DNA of 64,000 nt from Cladopsammia gracilis (taxonomy: Eukaryota > Cnidaria > Anthozoa > Scleractinia > Dendrophylliidae), in the NCBI GenBank assembly GCA_022457155.1, contig JAJGOT010000091.1:1852523-1916522 (forward strand), written 5' to 3'. The notes below the pieces were generated by a model that searched no databases, was not told the origin of the DNA, and worked only from the letters and a program-made list of their open reading frames with translations. Shown here piece by piece: positions 46,630-58,691 of this stretch. A program made the translations under genes and the position numbers. Each line of letters begins with the position of its first letter. Positions within the stretch are counted from its first letter, which is position 1.

Positions 46630-48915
46630 CGAATTTTAACTAAAAGGTTCTTTTATACAGGTATCTTATGTCTAGTGAGAAATCAGTCCGTTTAGGTTCT
46701 TTTTTTAAGCAAATGCAGTCGAATGTTTATTGACCTTTATTGCTCATTTTTATCAGGTAAAACCTGGTTTTATCATGTTAGCCGTTTGACTCACTTTCCA
46801 CTAAATAAGAAGCAATCACCTTCATGACAACCGTCATGTAGTTTCTTAATCCACTCGGTTCATGTTGTGGTGTGTTCCTGTATCAAGAGCTCCTCTTAGC
46901 GAAGTTTAATTTCCTGCAATGAAGTGAAGCAGGAGAAACGAATAATATTTGGTAATAATTGGGGAGAAACGAAAATCGTTTTTCTAAGCGATTTTTTTTT
47001 TCTCGTGGAAAATCAACCGTTTTTTTATCCAAACTCGTGTATAGCATTTTGTCGTCTTAAATGTAATGTTATCTTCGTTCACATCAAAGATATTTTATAT
47101 ATTTAATGATAAATATGTTTTAGCGAAAAATTATTAAATGATGTAAATAGTAACATAAACAGTGCTCACATGTGGGCTTGCTTTGTAACATATATATGAT
47201 GGATTTAAATACAAAATGATTGAACAGTTTCTTCGTGTGTAGCGTCATTGGGTTGCTAGCTAATTACCATTCAACTAAAAACAATCAAAGTGCCTAAGTT
47301 TTTTCCCTAATCTCGTTCCCACCTTGGTACTTACAATGCGAGGCGCCTTACCGTGAGCTCCCAACAAACCTTTCTCCAGGTTTCAGGTACCATATCACCA
47401 GCTCATTCTGATAATCATTTTCGTACTGCTGATACATGTGAAGCAATAAAGAGGGGGGGGGGGGGGGGGGGACGCTGAACCTTTAAGAAAAGGTAAAGTA
47501 CTCTGTAGGATGGGTTGTTCAAAGCGCGGTTAAGCTAACCCAGGGTTAGCACCAATTTTGATTCCAGTTAAATAATTAATCAATGGAGATTTTTCCAAAG
47601 TATTTTTGCCCTTTAGTTTCGTCTCCAACTTGTCTTCGCATGTAACTTATGATTAGCTTTCGAAAACACTTCTAACAAGAGAAATTACATCTCGGTTAAG
47701 TTTTAATCCTGGGTTAGCGTTAACCGGCTTTCGAACAACCGGGCCCAGGATTTCTGAAAAACAAAAAAAAACCCTTCAGTATATTAAAGTGCGTAAAAAG
47801 ACTTAATACCTTCAGAGAATTTTTCCATGTATTCGTTGGCGTGATAAAGCTCTTTCGCCTAGCTGTCTGTACACAACCTAGATGATATAAAATGCTTTTG
47901 TGAGAATAAACCGCCAGTTTCCTGAGTTATAACGCTTTGCACGCGCACAGGCATGCAACACGTGACCAGATAACCTGTGAACAGGCTTCTTTTTGGGGAC
48001 TCTTTGGGTTAGGTTAAAATCGGCGAGCGAAGCGAGCCGAGCGAGACAATTGTCCACTTTGTTCTGTCTAAAGTATATGATCGCCACAACATAGCAATTA
48101 AAAAGTAAGGAGATATTTCTCGGTAAATTTGGATGGAAAAGGAGATGGGTGGGGCGAGGAGGCATCGTGTTTCACGGAGACAATTCATAAAAGTTTTCTC
48201 CCTCTTCCCTAGCTCTGCAGTAAAAATCGTCTGGGAGCGAGGAAATTCGTTTGTATTCGTTTCAGATATAAACATTTGGCTATTTAAAACAAGTCTTGTG
48301 AGACCATGTTTAGTTTAATAAGTCTTTATCAATCAAGGGTATCTGCGCTTGCAGCGTTTGAATGCAACTAAATGCCGGTCAATTTTGACAGAGAAATTTT
48401 TTCCGAGAACAAAACCACGAACTATTAATCCATATTCCTAAAACTGTGCACGTTTTTTCTTAAATATTTTGTACATGGAAACATGTTTTTTTCTGGGTAA
48501 TTGGTTCCACGCAAAACTGTGGAATATTTTTAAAAAATAAATTATTATTTGAATTGCAAATATTAGGTTAATTAACAATTCATTATTCATTTTTTCTTGG
48601 CACCTTCACCACGAGTCAAGCGAAGTTTTCTTCATGTAGATAGATCAATCTAGATTGCAAACGAAACTTTAACGTTGTTCGAGATGAATAACAAAGTCAT
48701 CTGCCCCAGCATGCAGACCACAACATGTTCTGAAGCGAAGATTTATTTTGTCAACACTTGAATGAATGACGATAACTTTGAAATGTCTCGTCTACAACTA
48801 TGTAGGTTAGGTAAGAAAAATATTATATTGTTATATAGCTTTCTTGCAGCATTTATTGAGGATTGTTTTCAAGCAATGGCTTAAACGATCGAATGGTTCA
48901 ATTTTTACTAGATGC
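46630..48915. other. Intergenic with one MITE
   Basis: 47513-47740 is an inverted-repeat MITE (ends GGTTGTTC and GAACAACC; inner cccagggttagc pairs with cctgggttagcg). A poly-G run lies at about 47452-47471. I see no gene in the remainder; the short frames have no recognisable domain. Confidence 0.5.
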
Positions 48916-49450
48916 TATTGGCTGCGGTCATGCACATCTGGGCTACTAACTATAGTTAAGACGGGGATAACTATAGTTAGCTATTTCGGTAATGTGACCG
49001 CTTCTCTGTTCGCTCTAACTATAGTTAGAAAATTTACGCTTCGGTGATCCAAAACATATACAGACTAACTATAGTTATACCAAAGCAGGGTTCATGGGTT
49101 AGTCTTAAGTTTACAAACAAACAACCAGTCAGAATGTGACAATTCTTTTCGCACGTGCGAGATGAGCATATATAAATATGCAAAATAAAAACCAAGCGTG
49201 AAGTAAGGGGGAAACCAAAAACAACAAACAAAAAATTTACATACAACAAGGTAGAAACACGTGTACCCGGCGTCGAGCATCCGTTAAAATTCTCAGCTTA
49301 TTTTCATTTTTCTCCGACGGTTTACCGCACGAAAAACCTAAATAAGAAGAAAAACTAGACACACTTTACGTCGGTCAACCATGTTGACATTTCACGGATC
49401 AACAATAAGGGCCGTCACGAACCTCTTTTAATTCTGACGTCATCCATAGG

Positions 49451-49644
49451 CTAATAGGCCATTTGCACGATGACGTCATTTGACTACTACTACCAGAATT
49501 CATTTCGTTTTTCCTTTCTTATTTAAATTTTGTAATCCCAGTGCGGTTTAAATAACAATAGCCCTAATTTGCACTACAAAACAAAAAACTGAAGGATTCT
49601 GGTAGTAGTAGTCAAATGACGTCATCGTGCAAATGGCCTATTAG
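49451..49644. mobile_element. 194-bp MITE with about 50-bp arms
   Basis: Termini CTAATAGGCCATTTGCACGA and its complement, with arms continuing through gatgacgtcatttgactact to accagaatt. Arms are near identical around a spacer of about 95 bp. Each arm holds a TGACGTCA (CRE/ATF-like) octamer. Confidence 0.75.
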
Positions 49645-50410
49645 TACTAACTGTAGTTTTTTTTTTTTTTTTTTTTTACAAGACAGATGCATGTATATTT
49701 ACATTTACTCCTTATAAATACAAACAGTACAAACTAACTTACACTACAACTAACAAAACAAAAGTTAGTTATTGACAGTACAGACTTACGTTACTTTGTA
49801 AAACTAATAATACTAGCAATACAACGCTAACAGTACAAATAATAGAAACAATACTTAGACAACCTTGTAAAACTAATAATACTAGCAATACGACACTAAC
49901 AGTTCGAAATATTTGTCCTGCTTTATAACATATAGAAAGAAAAATGAATGATAAAGCAAAGGGAACTAAATGTTTTGTAAAAAGTCCCATTTTTTAATAT
50001 ATTTATCTTGTTCATCTGATTTGATTGCAATGTATTTTTCTAACATTAATTTGTCACGAACTAAAGATATAAATTCGCTAAACTGAAATTTATCTTTGGC
50101 ACCGGCTTTGACGTATAAATAGTATTTTCCTATAATGATAAGATGATTTAGGGCTAAACAGTAGCGAGAAGAGCAAAATATACCGTATAAAACATCCAAG
50201 TTCGAAAGATGGACTTTTTTTCGACTGTGGGCGTACTGTGGGTGTGGTCACACCACGCATTTAACCACAGTACTAACTGTAGTTAAATGCGTGGTGTGAC
50301 CACAATGTCGACAGATAGCACTAACTATTAGCAACGACCATACACTACAAAGCAACGACCATACACTACAAAGAAACCGTACACCATAGACCATACACTA
50401 CAAAGAAACC

Positions 50411-51294
50411 GACTCTCACTCGTATCTCACATACTCATCTTCACACCGGTCCGTTGTAAAGACTCCATTCCGTACAGCCGATTTCTCCGCATTAAACGGA
50501 TATGCAGTGATGAGAATGACTTCATAAACAAGAGCAAGGAAATGGCATCTTTCTTCCTGCACCGTAACTATCCCCCAACAGTCGTAGATCGAGCCCTCCA
50601 ACGCGTCAGCACCATCTCTCGAGAGGCAGCAATGCGACCATCTGACGATGCAAGCACCGACAAAGAAGTCATCCCCCTAATACTTACCTACAACCCCACC
50701 AACAGCTGTGTCAAGACCATCCTTACGAAAAACTTTGAAATCCTCAAATCTGATCCTGAGACGATGGAAATCTTTCGTAGATTGCGAGTCCTCGGTGCGT
50801 ACCGTCGCGACTCCAATTTAAAAGACTCCTTGGTCCACACCAATCTTCAATCCAACTCGAATACGGGGGATGACTCTAATGGAACCTTTCCCTGTCGCCG
50901 TCCACGTTGCAAGACCTGCGCCTACACCAATTCAGCGGCCCTGATCAACACTCCTGGTGGGCCGCTGGCAATTCGACAGAAGTTCACATGTACGACCAGT
51001 AACCTCGTCTACATCATTGCCTGTCGTATATGTACTCTGTGTTACATCGGCGAAACTGGACGCAGGCTCAGCGACAGATTCTGCCAGCATCTCAGATCGG
51101 TACGAAAGAAAGCAGATCTGCCCGTCGCTAAACACTTCTCATCTCCCGGACACACAACCGATGACATGATGGTGTCCGTGATCACAACAGGTTTCAAAAG
51201 TACCACGGAGAGACGCAGTGCGGAGTGTCGTCTAATTTTCAAATGCCAAACCCTCCAACCACACGGCATGAACATTGACTTTAGTTTTATTTAG
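50411..51294 (+). pseudogene. Penelope-like element: RT C-terminus plus GIY-YIG endonuclease
   Basis: The frame entering at about 50411 reads DSIPYSRFLRIKRICSDEND and then MASFFLHRNYPP, characteristic of the end of Penelope-like reverse transcriptases. It runs to a stop at 51292-51294. A C-terminal GIY-YIG nuclease is visible: LVYIIACRICTLCYIGETGR with conserved Arg in RRLSDRF and His in QHLRSVRKK, and a preceding Cys pair (RRPRCKTCAY). Penelope elements use this nuclease for target cleavage. The RT core is missing upstream, where a gaccatacactacaaag tandem repeat (50335-50410) abuts, so the copy is 5' truncated and non-autonomous. Its own frame is intact to the stop, suggesting a fairly young insertion. 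Confidence 0.85.
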
Positions 51295-51383
51295 ACTTCA
51301 TCCGCGCGCGCTACAATGTTGCGACATGGCGACATTTGGAACATTTAAATAGCTGACGCGCGTTTTCAGTTAACAGCTATTCA

Positions 51384-51413
51384 CTGAGGAAGGGACAGAA
51401 GTCCCGAAACGTC
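51384..51413 (+). ncRNA. Hammerhead-like core at the Penelope 3' end
   Basis: CTGAGGA (51384-51390), a perfect 5-bp stem GGGAC/GTCCC with AGAA loop, then GAAAC (51406-51410), 90 bp after the Penelope stop codon. Penelope-like elements are known to carry hammerhead ribozymes near their ends. Stems I and III and the cleavage triplet are not clear, so this is a motif call, not proof of self-cleavage. Confidence 0.45.
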
Positions 51414-51599
51414 TGAACATTTAGTTTCAAAAGCGCTTTTATAACTTTTTTCAAACATTCATTTGATACGATTGGCGCTACACAGTTCATATCTATTATG
51501 ATTTTAGCACTAACTACAGTTAGGTATGACGTCACGTAACTTGAGACTAACTTAAATTAAACTTTAGTTACGTCGTAGATGTGACCGCAGCCATTAAGG

Positions 51600-52265
51600 C
51601 TCTACTTTGGGGTTTACCTCGGTGTAAAAACCTATGACTTTTTTCTACCTTTGTTGTCTTGCACTCTATTCTTGGTTTTCACATGACGTCATTAAAATTA
51701 AAAAATCTAAACTATACATCCTACAAAGCTGTTTCTAACATGGAATGTGGATACAAGTATTATTAATCTTTCACAGAAAGTTTCAGGTTTTCACGATCTT
51801 TTGCTTCCGATTTACAAAGGTTTTGAACGTGTCACGCAATTCGTCACGCTATTACAGATAAGCCGTGAAAACAACAAAATTGAAGCAGCTGAAAGTTATT
51901 GTTTGTTTGCATTATAAGTGCTTATAAGCCGAGTTAATGGAGCTTATAACAAATACAATATGTTTTGATTTGATTGGCCGCTCCATACATTTCTTACTAA
52001 AAATGTCTAATACTCGTTCGCCTATAACTCTTGAACGAAATGCTTTGGCGCTTCAAAATTTGGCCAAGATGTGTAGTTTTAAACTCTCTACAATTCCATA
52101 AACATTTTGGATTCGAAATCTATTGTCTAATGCTTCTGAATTTTGATATGACGAAAGTGAAAGCCAAGAATTGTTTCAGTACCTTTTATTTTCTTTGTTT
52201 CATGTCACTCGTGAGTTGGCAGGTTTTTACAGCAAGGAAGAACCCTACTTTGTTTAATAGTCTGC
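51600..52265. repeat. Dispersed repeat copy A (second copy at 56160-56645)
   Basis: Shares long collinear diverged stretches with 56160-56645: ctacaaagctgtttctaaca (51722) with the like near 56272; cacgcaattcgtcacg (51833 and 56384); ctataactcttga (52023 and 56509); attttgatat (52140 and 56630). No protein is recognised; the family is unknown. Confidence 0.65.
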
Positions 52266-52286
52266 AGCTAAACTGAGATTTCAGCC

Positions 52287-53167
52287 GCCATATTTAACAA
52301 TTGCCTTTGATCAACTTTGCATTCAGTACTGATATCGCTTCCTGGCTTGCATTGGCCATTTTGAGGTTGCGCATGAGACTGGGTCGGTTTCGTTTCGAAT
52401 TGCATTATGGGGCTGTTTTGGGGACGCAATTCAAACCTGGCGTCTGCTCAGTATGTAAACTGAAGCTGTGATCTTGTCAAAAATTTGATGATAGTCCAGG
52501 AGAGTCCAGGAGAATATTGAAGGAAGTTCATTTCTACTCATCCTTACTCCTCTTGGAAAATGTGCTCCACAAATCCTTGTGCTCGGTGCGTCCTTCTTCA
52601 AGGTTGCATTTCGTATCAGTCGTATGTACGCATTTTTTACTTTCGGATCACTTGGTAGGGTGTGAAAGTTCATATTTGGTGAATTTCTCCAGTTGTTGCT
52701 GCATCCAGGTACGCAACAACTAAACTCTCCCATTTTTGACAAGATCACAGCTTCAGTTTACATCCTGAGCAGACGCCATTCTCTATTTTCGAATTGCCCA
52801 TAATACACTTTGTTTGCCCCCCAAATTTTGCATAAACTATTGTTTTGAAATGCTCTTGGGAATATGCAGTCCTCCCAAGAGCATTTACAAACAATAGTTT
52901 ATGCAAAATTTGGGGGGCAAACCAAGTGTACTAATATGGGCAATTCGAAAATAGAGAATGTTTGAATTGCGTCCTCAAAACAGCCCCACAGTGCAATTCT
53001 AAACGAAACCGACACAGTCTCACGCGCAACTTCAAAATGGCCAATATGGTATGAGATGCAAACAGACTGACGCGATATAGTAATTTTATTCTGGTTTATT
53101 TACGCTAGACGCTATAGGATGCTACTTAGTCTACCACTAAAATTTTAGCCATATTTAACAATTGCCT
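52287..53167. mobile_element. Nested inverted repeats enclosing a THAP-domain fragment
   Basis: Outer arms 52331-52436 and 52962-53083 are inverted copies. Inside, 52437-52480 pairs with 52732-52777 (ggcgtctgctcag...) around the THAP fragment. A separate palindromic MITE, 52778-52964, with arms around tgcaaaatttggggggcaaa, sits between that inner repeat and the right outer arm. A perfect 20-bp direct repeat, GCCATATTTAACAATTGCCT, occurs at 52287-52306 and 53148-53167, bracketing the whole structure. Confidence 0.65.
52431..52748 (-). pseudogene. THAP zinc-finger DNA-binding domain (P-element-type transposase fragment)
   Basis: A 105-codon frame. From MGEF the protein shows the C2CH signature: C11/C12 and C16 (CCVPGC), then C60 and H63 (RICGAHF), with FHTLPSD and a closing ELPSIF similar to the THAP AVPTIF box. 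The conserved tryptophan is replaced by tyrosine (KNAYIRL). THAP domains recognise DNA in P-element transposases and derived host proteins. Here nothing follows the domain, and the frame sits between inverted arms, so a transposon remnant is more likely than a host gene. The last 20 or so residues run into the right arm and are not THAP sequence. Confidence 0.7.
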
Positions 53168-53654
53168 CTTAAATAGGTTAACACTCGTTAACATCTCTCA
53201 AACGGACCTTGGACACCTTATGAGGTTTTACACAACGTAGTATTTTTTATCGTTATACCGTAGTACTGACGTACACGAGAACAGAACCCCATTTTATTCG
53301 GCAGAAGAACTGAGAGAACAGAAATCCGGCTAAGCAAAGAGTAGCGTTTTGGGGTTTAGCATTGATCTACAATGTTTAGGGTTAAGCACTGATTTGAAAA
53401 CGGTTAGCTTTCATTTATTGTTATGGTTAACTCTATAAATATGTTAAAAATTACATCTCCCGGCAGCTAATCCACGTTGGTATAGTGGATAAGGATATTA
53501 GTTATGACGCAAACGACTCGGGTTCGAGGCATACACCTTACCGATCTTTTTTTCTAATTTTACTCTAAGTGTGAAATAGGTTTTACTTCATGTAACTTAA
53601 AGTGAAAAGGAAAGGTCGTTTGAGAGATGTTAACGAGTGTTAACCTCTTAAATA
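53167..53654. mobile_element. 470-bp element with 9-bp target duplication (Mutator-like)
   Basis: TCTTAAATA flanks at 53167-53175 and 53646-53654. Termini GGTTAACACTCGTTAACATC (53176) and its exact complement (ending 53645); pairing continues through tctcaaacg. No transposase. Same duplication length as the element at 11926, but unrelated ends. Confidence 0.82.
53466..53540 (+). other. tRNA-like sequence inside the 470-bp element
   Basis: It contains ttggtatagtggataagg, similar to a D-arm/A-box, and, 30 bp on, actcgggttcgaggc, similar to a B-box/T-arm. The acceptor stem does not pair, so this is a degenerate tRNA or tRNA-derived (SINE-type) promoter, not a working tRNA gene. Confidence 0.3.
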
Positions 53655-56160
53655 ATCGGCCGTGTGTTGTGGGATACATTCAGACTGACAGGATATACGA
53701 CAATTTTATCAGTCTCAGGCACACAGTGTCGGATGTGTTGCTATTGGAAACTATTTCAAAATAATTCGCAGTTTGTTAGTTACAATTTTACTTCAATTTT
53801 TGGGTGGTTTTAGATCACTGGGTCAGCCCGAGCGTTCTTTTTATTTTAAAGTTTAATGCATTCCCTTTGCACCGTTCATTTAGGTGTCCTCACAAGTTTG
53901 GTTGAGGAATAGCGAGTTCTGAACAACCAAGACTATATATATGGTTTATGTGGTTATATATATGGTCTTTCACCTGGTGATCAGTCATCACGCACACGAT
54001 TCATAAGATACGTATTAATATAAAAAAACCGCTTTTCTATTTGCTTTTCTTTCGCGATATTTGTATTATGGAACAGCAAAAGCGGGAGGGGGTAAGGGGG
54101 GGGGGGTGGGGGGGTGTTGCGGATTAAAAATATAAGGGGGAGGGGGGTCGGGGCTCCCCTAGATCAACCACTGGTTTTTGCATTGCACGGACAAGGAAGG
54201 AGATGAATTGGCAGTTAGCTTGTTGGTACATACATACATACATACATACGTTTATTGACCACTTCCCCAAAGGGGCTTTTCAGTGCCAAATACAAAGAAA
54301 AAGATAAAAAATAAAAACATATACAAATTATTTAAAGTTACAATTACAAATCATTAGGATATCATTCCTCCCTCTTAAATTTGTCTAAAAGCACCCCTCT
54401 AAGCTTACTCCTAAAACTATTGACATCGATGCACCACTAGCGACGTAACAATCTTAATCATAAGCGCCGTCATTTATGTCGTTTGAGGCTTAATTTCAGT
54501 GGGAGCGACAATAATCATAATAGATAAAAATTCATCTCTCTCTAGGTAAATGTAAGACAGATGAGGAATGGAAAAATGTGGCAGACACCGTCATCCTCAT
54601 CATGACTTCAGGTTTCAGGAGGTGAGATTTGGAAAAGGATTACACGATTAGATCCGGGTCTTTAATTTGGGTTCGTGTCTGAAAAAGACAACAAATCAGA
54701 GTTTCATTATGGTTCTCGGGGATTGTCGAGCGAGCAAAACACGCGAGAACATAACAAAATCGCCTGTCGCGAGTGTTTCACTCTCGCGACTTTCCCCGCG
54801 GAAAAATATGGATGACAAAACTCCAAAATCATAGCAGAGCTTCCATCAACTTCGCCATGATTATGCTTAAAGAGGTGAGTTGATTGATAAGCTTTAATAG
54901 ACAGCTTCCGTAGCATCTGAAGTGGTGAATTGAAGAAAATTGAGAACGAAAAGTAACTGAGTTGATAAGACAAATTAACCGCTGGAAGGAGAAAAATAAA
55001 TCTATCATTCAATTATTTGTGAAGTTCATTTCCCACTTAGCTAAACTATATCGCTGTAATTTTTGGCTGCTTGTCCGTTTCCACTGAATGATGAAGTTGA
55101 AGCACACTTGTACCATTCAACAGGAAGTCATTCGTTAATTTTCAAACTGAGGAGTTTCATTGTTGTTTCGGTGAAAATGGAACGTCATTTTTTCTTTTTT
55201 TTTAGTTTAAAGTTCGGTTGTTTGTCTGTGTCCACTAACCAAGGTTTTTAAGGTTGTATTTACACAATATTGCAAAGAAATGAAGCTTTTTTTCTGTTAA
55301 GTTCAATTTTGACCAATTACGATTGCAAGTAAATTGTAGGAAAGACAGACTTTTTCGGTACAAATGTCAGAAAATTTGCTATCACTGACATAGCTTTGGT
55401 ATTTTGTTATCTAAATATATGTGAAAGGTACATTCGACTAGTGAGTCATATACCAAGTCCCGAGTTATTTCATAAAGAACATAAAAAGACAACAACATAA
55501 GCCTACGGGCAAACGTCTCATATTTCCTTCGCTTCTGCGCGCAGGATACAACATTAATCTGGTTTGCACTATTAAAGTCATATCACTAGAAATACGTGTC
55601 TCGCAGAACCTCACGATGCGAAGCTCGGGGGAGAATGCACCAAATTTTGAAACGGAAGAGCATTTCATTGAAGAGTTAACAAGCATTAGACATTTTTAGT
55701 AAATATAAATGTATGCAGTAGCCATCTTGGTGTACCACGTCAGTAAACCAACATGGTGGCAAAGACATCTAATCAGTACCCCCGATCAGTACATACATTT
55801 GGCGATACGTCCATAAACAGACACGATCGTTTCGAAGTCGTATCAACGAGTTTGATCGGACCGTTGCGGCTGCTATCCTGCTATAAATCCCGGCATAAGC
55901 TGATTTCAGTTATTCAACACCGGTCCGTTCAAGTCATTCAACAGCACAAAAGCAACAGCACATTTGGATTGAAACACAACATCACGTAAGTCCATTTGTA
56001 ACTTTATTCTATGTTCATTCTAACGCTACACGTTACGTCACGGCGGCCATGTTGGTGCACACCTACAAAAGAATTTTAATGAACTTATTTTGTTGTGTGC
56101 ACCAACATGGCTTCCATGGCCTTTGTCATTTGAGTCCCACAGGACTGAAGGTCATGTGAG
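53655..56160. other. Intergenic; LINE 3' tail and simple repeats
   Basis: At 54224-54340, a (catacata)n array followed by cgtttattgaccacttcccc, caaaggggcttttcagtg, looks like the minus-strand 3' end of a LINE with a TATG-type tail. Poly-G runs lie at 54099-54116 and 54136-54150. A Harbinger-type fragment (ccactagcgacgtaac) is at about 54435. No gene recognised. Confidence 0.45.
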
Positions 56161-56645
56161 TGAAAACCATCTATAATATGAAATTTAAGTAAACCAATAC
56201 ATTTCCTATTGGGGGCATTTACATAACGTCATAAAAATTCAAAAATCTGAAGTATACGTCCTGTCCGTCCTACAAAGCTGTTTGTAACATGGTGTATGGA
56301 TACCAGTGTGAAAATCTTTCACACACACAAAAATAAGTTTCAACGATGTTTTGCTTCGGATTTACTAGAAGGTTTTAATTGTCACGCAATTCGTCACGAT
56401 ATTTCAGATAGAAAGTTATTTTTTGGTGTAATTAAGACTTTGAATTTTTGGCCACCATGTTGGTGCCCCACAAAATAAAACTGTCTAATACTCGTTTATC
56501 TATATAGGCCTATAACTCTTGACTGAAATGCTCTTGCACTTCAAAATTTGGCCCAGACGGTGTAGTTTAAAAACTCTCTACAGTTCCGTAAATACTATGG
56601 GATCGAAAACGTTCGTTTAATGCTTTTGAATTTTGATATAGGCGT
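56160..56645. repeat. Dispersed repeat copy B, interrupted by a 932-bp element
   Basis: Diverged copy of 51600-52265 (see that entry for shared strings). Its 3' end is split at 56645-56647 by the insertion of the element at 56648-57579; the sequence resumes with aagtgaaaacctcc at 57581, matching gaaagtgaaagcc near 52153 in copy A. Confidence 0.65.
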
Positions 56646-57582
56646 AATGGCTCCGTCAATTCCAAGCCCGCTCATCCCCCCCCCCCACCCCCGGGCATTT
56701 GTCGGGCATTTTTAATAACTTCTCCTTCCCAAGGGTGGGGCATTTGCTAAAATAGGTCAGCCCGAGAGTGGGGCATTGTCAAAACAACGTTTTCTTTATA
56801 TGGATATTAAAATTCGTACATGTTTCGCTGTTTATTTTAAATTTTCTGATTTCCCCCAGTATAAAAATATAAAAAAACTGAGTTGATAAATGTCGTTTCA
56901 GTCCTGCACTTTTCAAGTGAAAATATTAAAGTTTCACACAATTTTCAACACACGCCGACCATTGCTTTACCTTTCAAGTGCCACAGAAGATAATCAAATT
57001 TTCAATTTTTGTTGACGTCTTATTTGCCAACATTCATGGCCTTGGGGTCTTTCCATCGTGATTTGTCGCAACAGAAGAATCTGGCTATTTAAAAATTCAA
57101 TAGCAACTTCACTTGAAAAAGCGTCTCAATCAACGGCGACCTTACCGTGTAAATGGATTGAACGTAAACATAATTTTAATCAAAATTGATAACATTAACA
57201 ACGAGAATCGACAGGAAATTATTGGAGTCAAAAGTTTTGCGGAAACATAACACAAATATTTAGAACGAATGAGGGAACTGATATAAGTAATACTGAGGTA
57301 GAACGAAAGAATTCCTAGCATGAATAAATATAAAGATCCATTTATTTGTGAGTAATTATTGCTTCCATCAATAATCATTGAAATAAAAATTTTGATCTTG
57401 TCCCATGGGTCGGGCATCTGCACTCTTTCAGATGCCCCACCGTGGGGATTTGTACATATAAGCTGACCCCACCGTGGGGCATTTGCAACTTTTTTTTTAA
57501 AAAAAGAGACAAATGCCCGACAAATGCCCGGGGGGGGGGGGGGGAGGGGGGATGAGCGGGCTTGGAATTGACAGAGCCATAA
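56645..57582. mobile_element. 932-bp Harbinger-like non-autonomous element
   Basis: TAA flanks at 56645-56647 and 57580-57582. The ends TGGCTCCGTCAATTCCAAGC and its near complement (gcttggaattgacagagcca) are followed inward by poly-C/poly-G and gggcatttgtcgggcatttt inverted blocks. It contains a minus-strand 170-codon frame with no recognisable transposase. The homologous empty site in the other repeat copy (about 52153) supports insertion. Confidence 0.7.
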
Positions 57583-58368
57583 GTGAAAACCTCCAATAAA
57601 ATTACAAACGGTTATGTTACACAAACAGATTGTGTGGGCTCCCTGTGCTGTCACTCCAACGTACGGCTGGGGTCAGTTCATCGAGGTTAAGCAATAACCG
57701 GTTAAAAAAATCAATATATTATTACGGTGTTTCAAAGAGTTAGAATGATTGATTTCTGCTATTTTATCGCACTTTAACTTCGGTTATGTAACTGTCGCGT
57801 TCCAGACACGGGCTGGCACACACTTCCATAATTGCGTTCTCATTACCATCATATTATTAAATTTGGATATCACCATTTAGCTCATGATCGCGTTTCTGTC
57901 ATGGGCTGGCGTCAGTGGGTTATTTAATATCGTGTCTTTAGTATTTTTAACACGTTGTTAGCATATGAATTCGCATACGTTATGTATTTGTCGCGTTCAA
58001 GACACGGGCTGGGGCACACTTACTGCGTTTTATTCCTTTTCCTATTTTTGCGGATGGCGCAGGTAGGGTTGCCACATCAGTGTGGCTTGTGGCCTTTCAA
58101 GCTCATCATGTTCGTGACAAATACATGTCTATCGATTTTTAATTGTCAAATTATCAGGTTTTGTTAAGTCAATAAACAGCCACGTCTCGTGGCCATTAAT
58201 TTCCAATACGGTTCTCTTACTTTTGCTTATAGTATTGGATATTTACGGATCGCCATGCCATAGACACCAACCCGTAAACACTTAATTGAGTGGCGCACTC
58301 GGATTACCTAATTTTGCGGCACCATGTAATGTAATGTAACTCCAGAACTTCCGGGTTCAGATGGAAAT
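57583..58368. other. Intergenic flank of the duplicate gene
   Basis: Two diverged direct copies of a gtcgcgttccagacacgggc stretch lie at about 57795 and 57988. No gene seen. Homology to the KIAA1549-like locus begins only at 58369. Confidence 0.4.
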
Positions 58369-58691
58369 GGTGAACGAATAACTATCAGTCGGAATGAAGC
58401 GAATGAGAAGTCAACGTAATGTTGCGGTTTACGAGTGAGAAAAAGATCCATATGGGAGTTATATGGAAGATTTTTGCCGTGCTTTTGGGTATATTGGCGC
58501 CACAATTGAATGCTTCTAGCTCAGTCTCTTACATCACCACAGCTTCTGGTTTCGTGTTGCCAAGCATATCTGCGAGTGATTTATCCTCGATTATTCAGAA
58601 CGTTACAGCAAGTACAATTAATGGAGTTTTAACGACAAAAATCTCGCGATCGTCGACGATCGGTAAGTTTGACCATCCTTTGAGGAAGAAG

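Larger units (their letters stand above)
48917..51597. mobile_element. Composite region bounded by inverted GGCTGCGGTCA ends
   Basis: ATTGGCTGCGGTCATGCACA at 48917 is matched in inverse by gatgtgaccgcagccat ending about 51594, with ctaactatagtt-type palindromes inside both ends (48945-49075, 51505-51560) and a local inverted repeat at 50243-50304 (tggtcacaccacgcatttaa). Inside sit a MITE (49451-49644), a T21 run (about 49656-49677) and the Penelope-like remnant (50411-51480). One reading is an old foldback element later invaded by the others. The boundaries are uncertain. Confidence 0.4.

Noticed and set aside
49769..49990. Val/Leu-rich minus-strand frame
   Set aside because: Generated by a local duplication (ttgtaaaactaataatacta at about 49796 and 49864); no domain.
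53466..53540. Functional tRNA gene
   Set aside because: A- and B-box-like strings are present, but the acceptor stem and T-stem do not pair; kept only as tRNA-like.
57142..57654. 170-codon minus-strand frame
   Set aside because: It spans the right half of the 932-bp element and its poly-C terminus; no transposase motif recognised.
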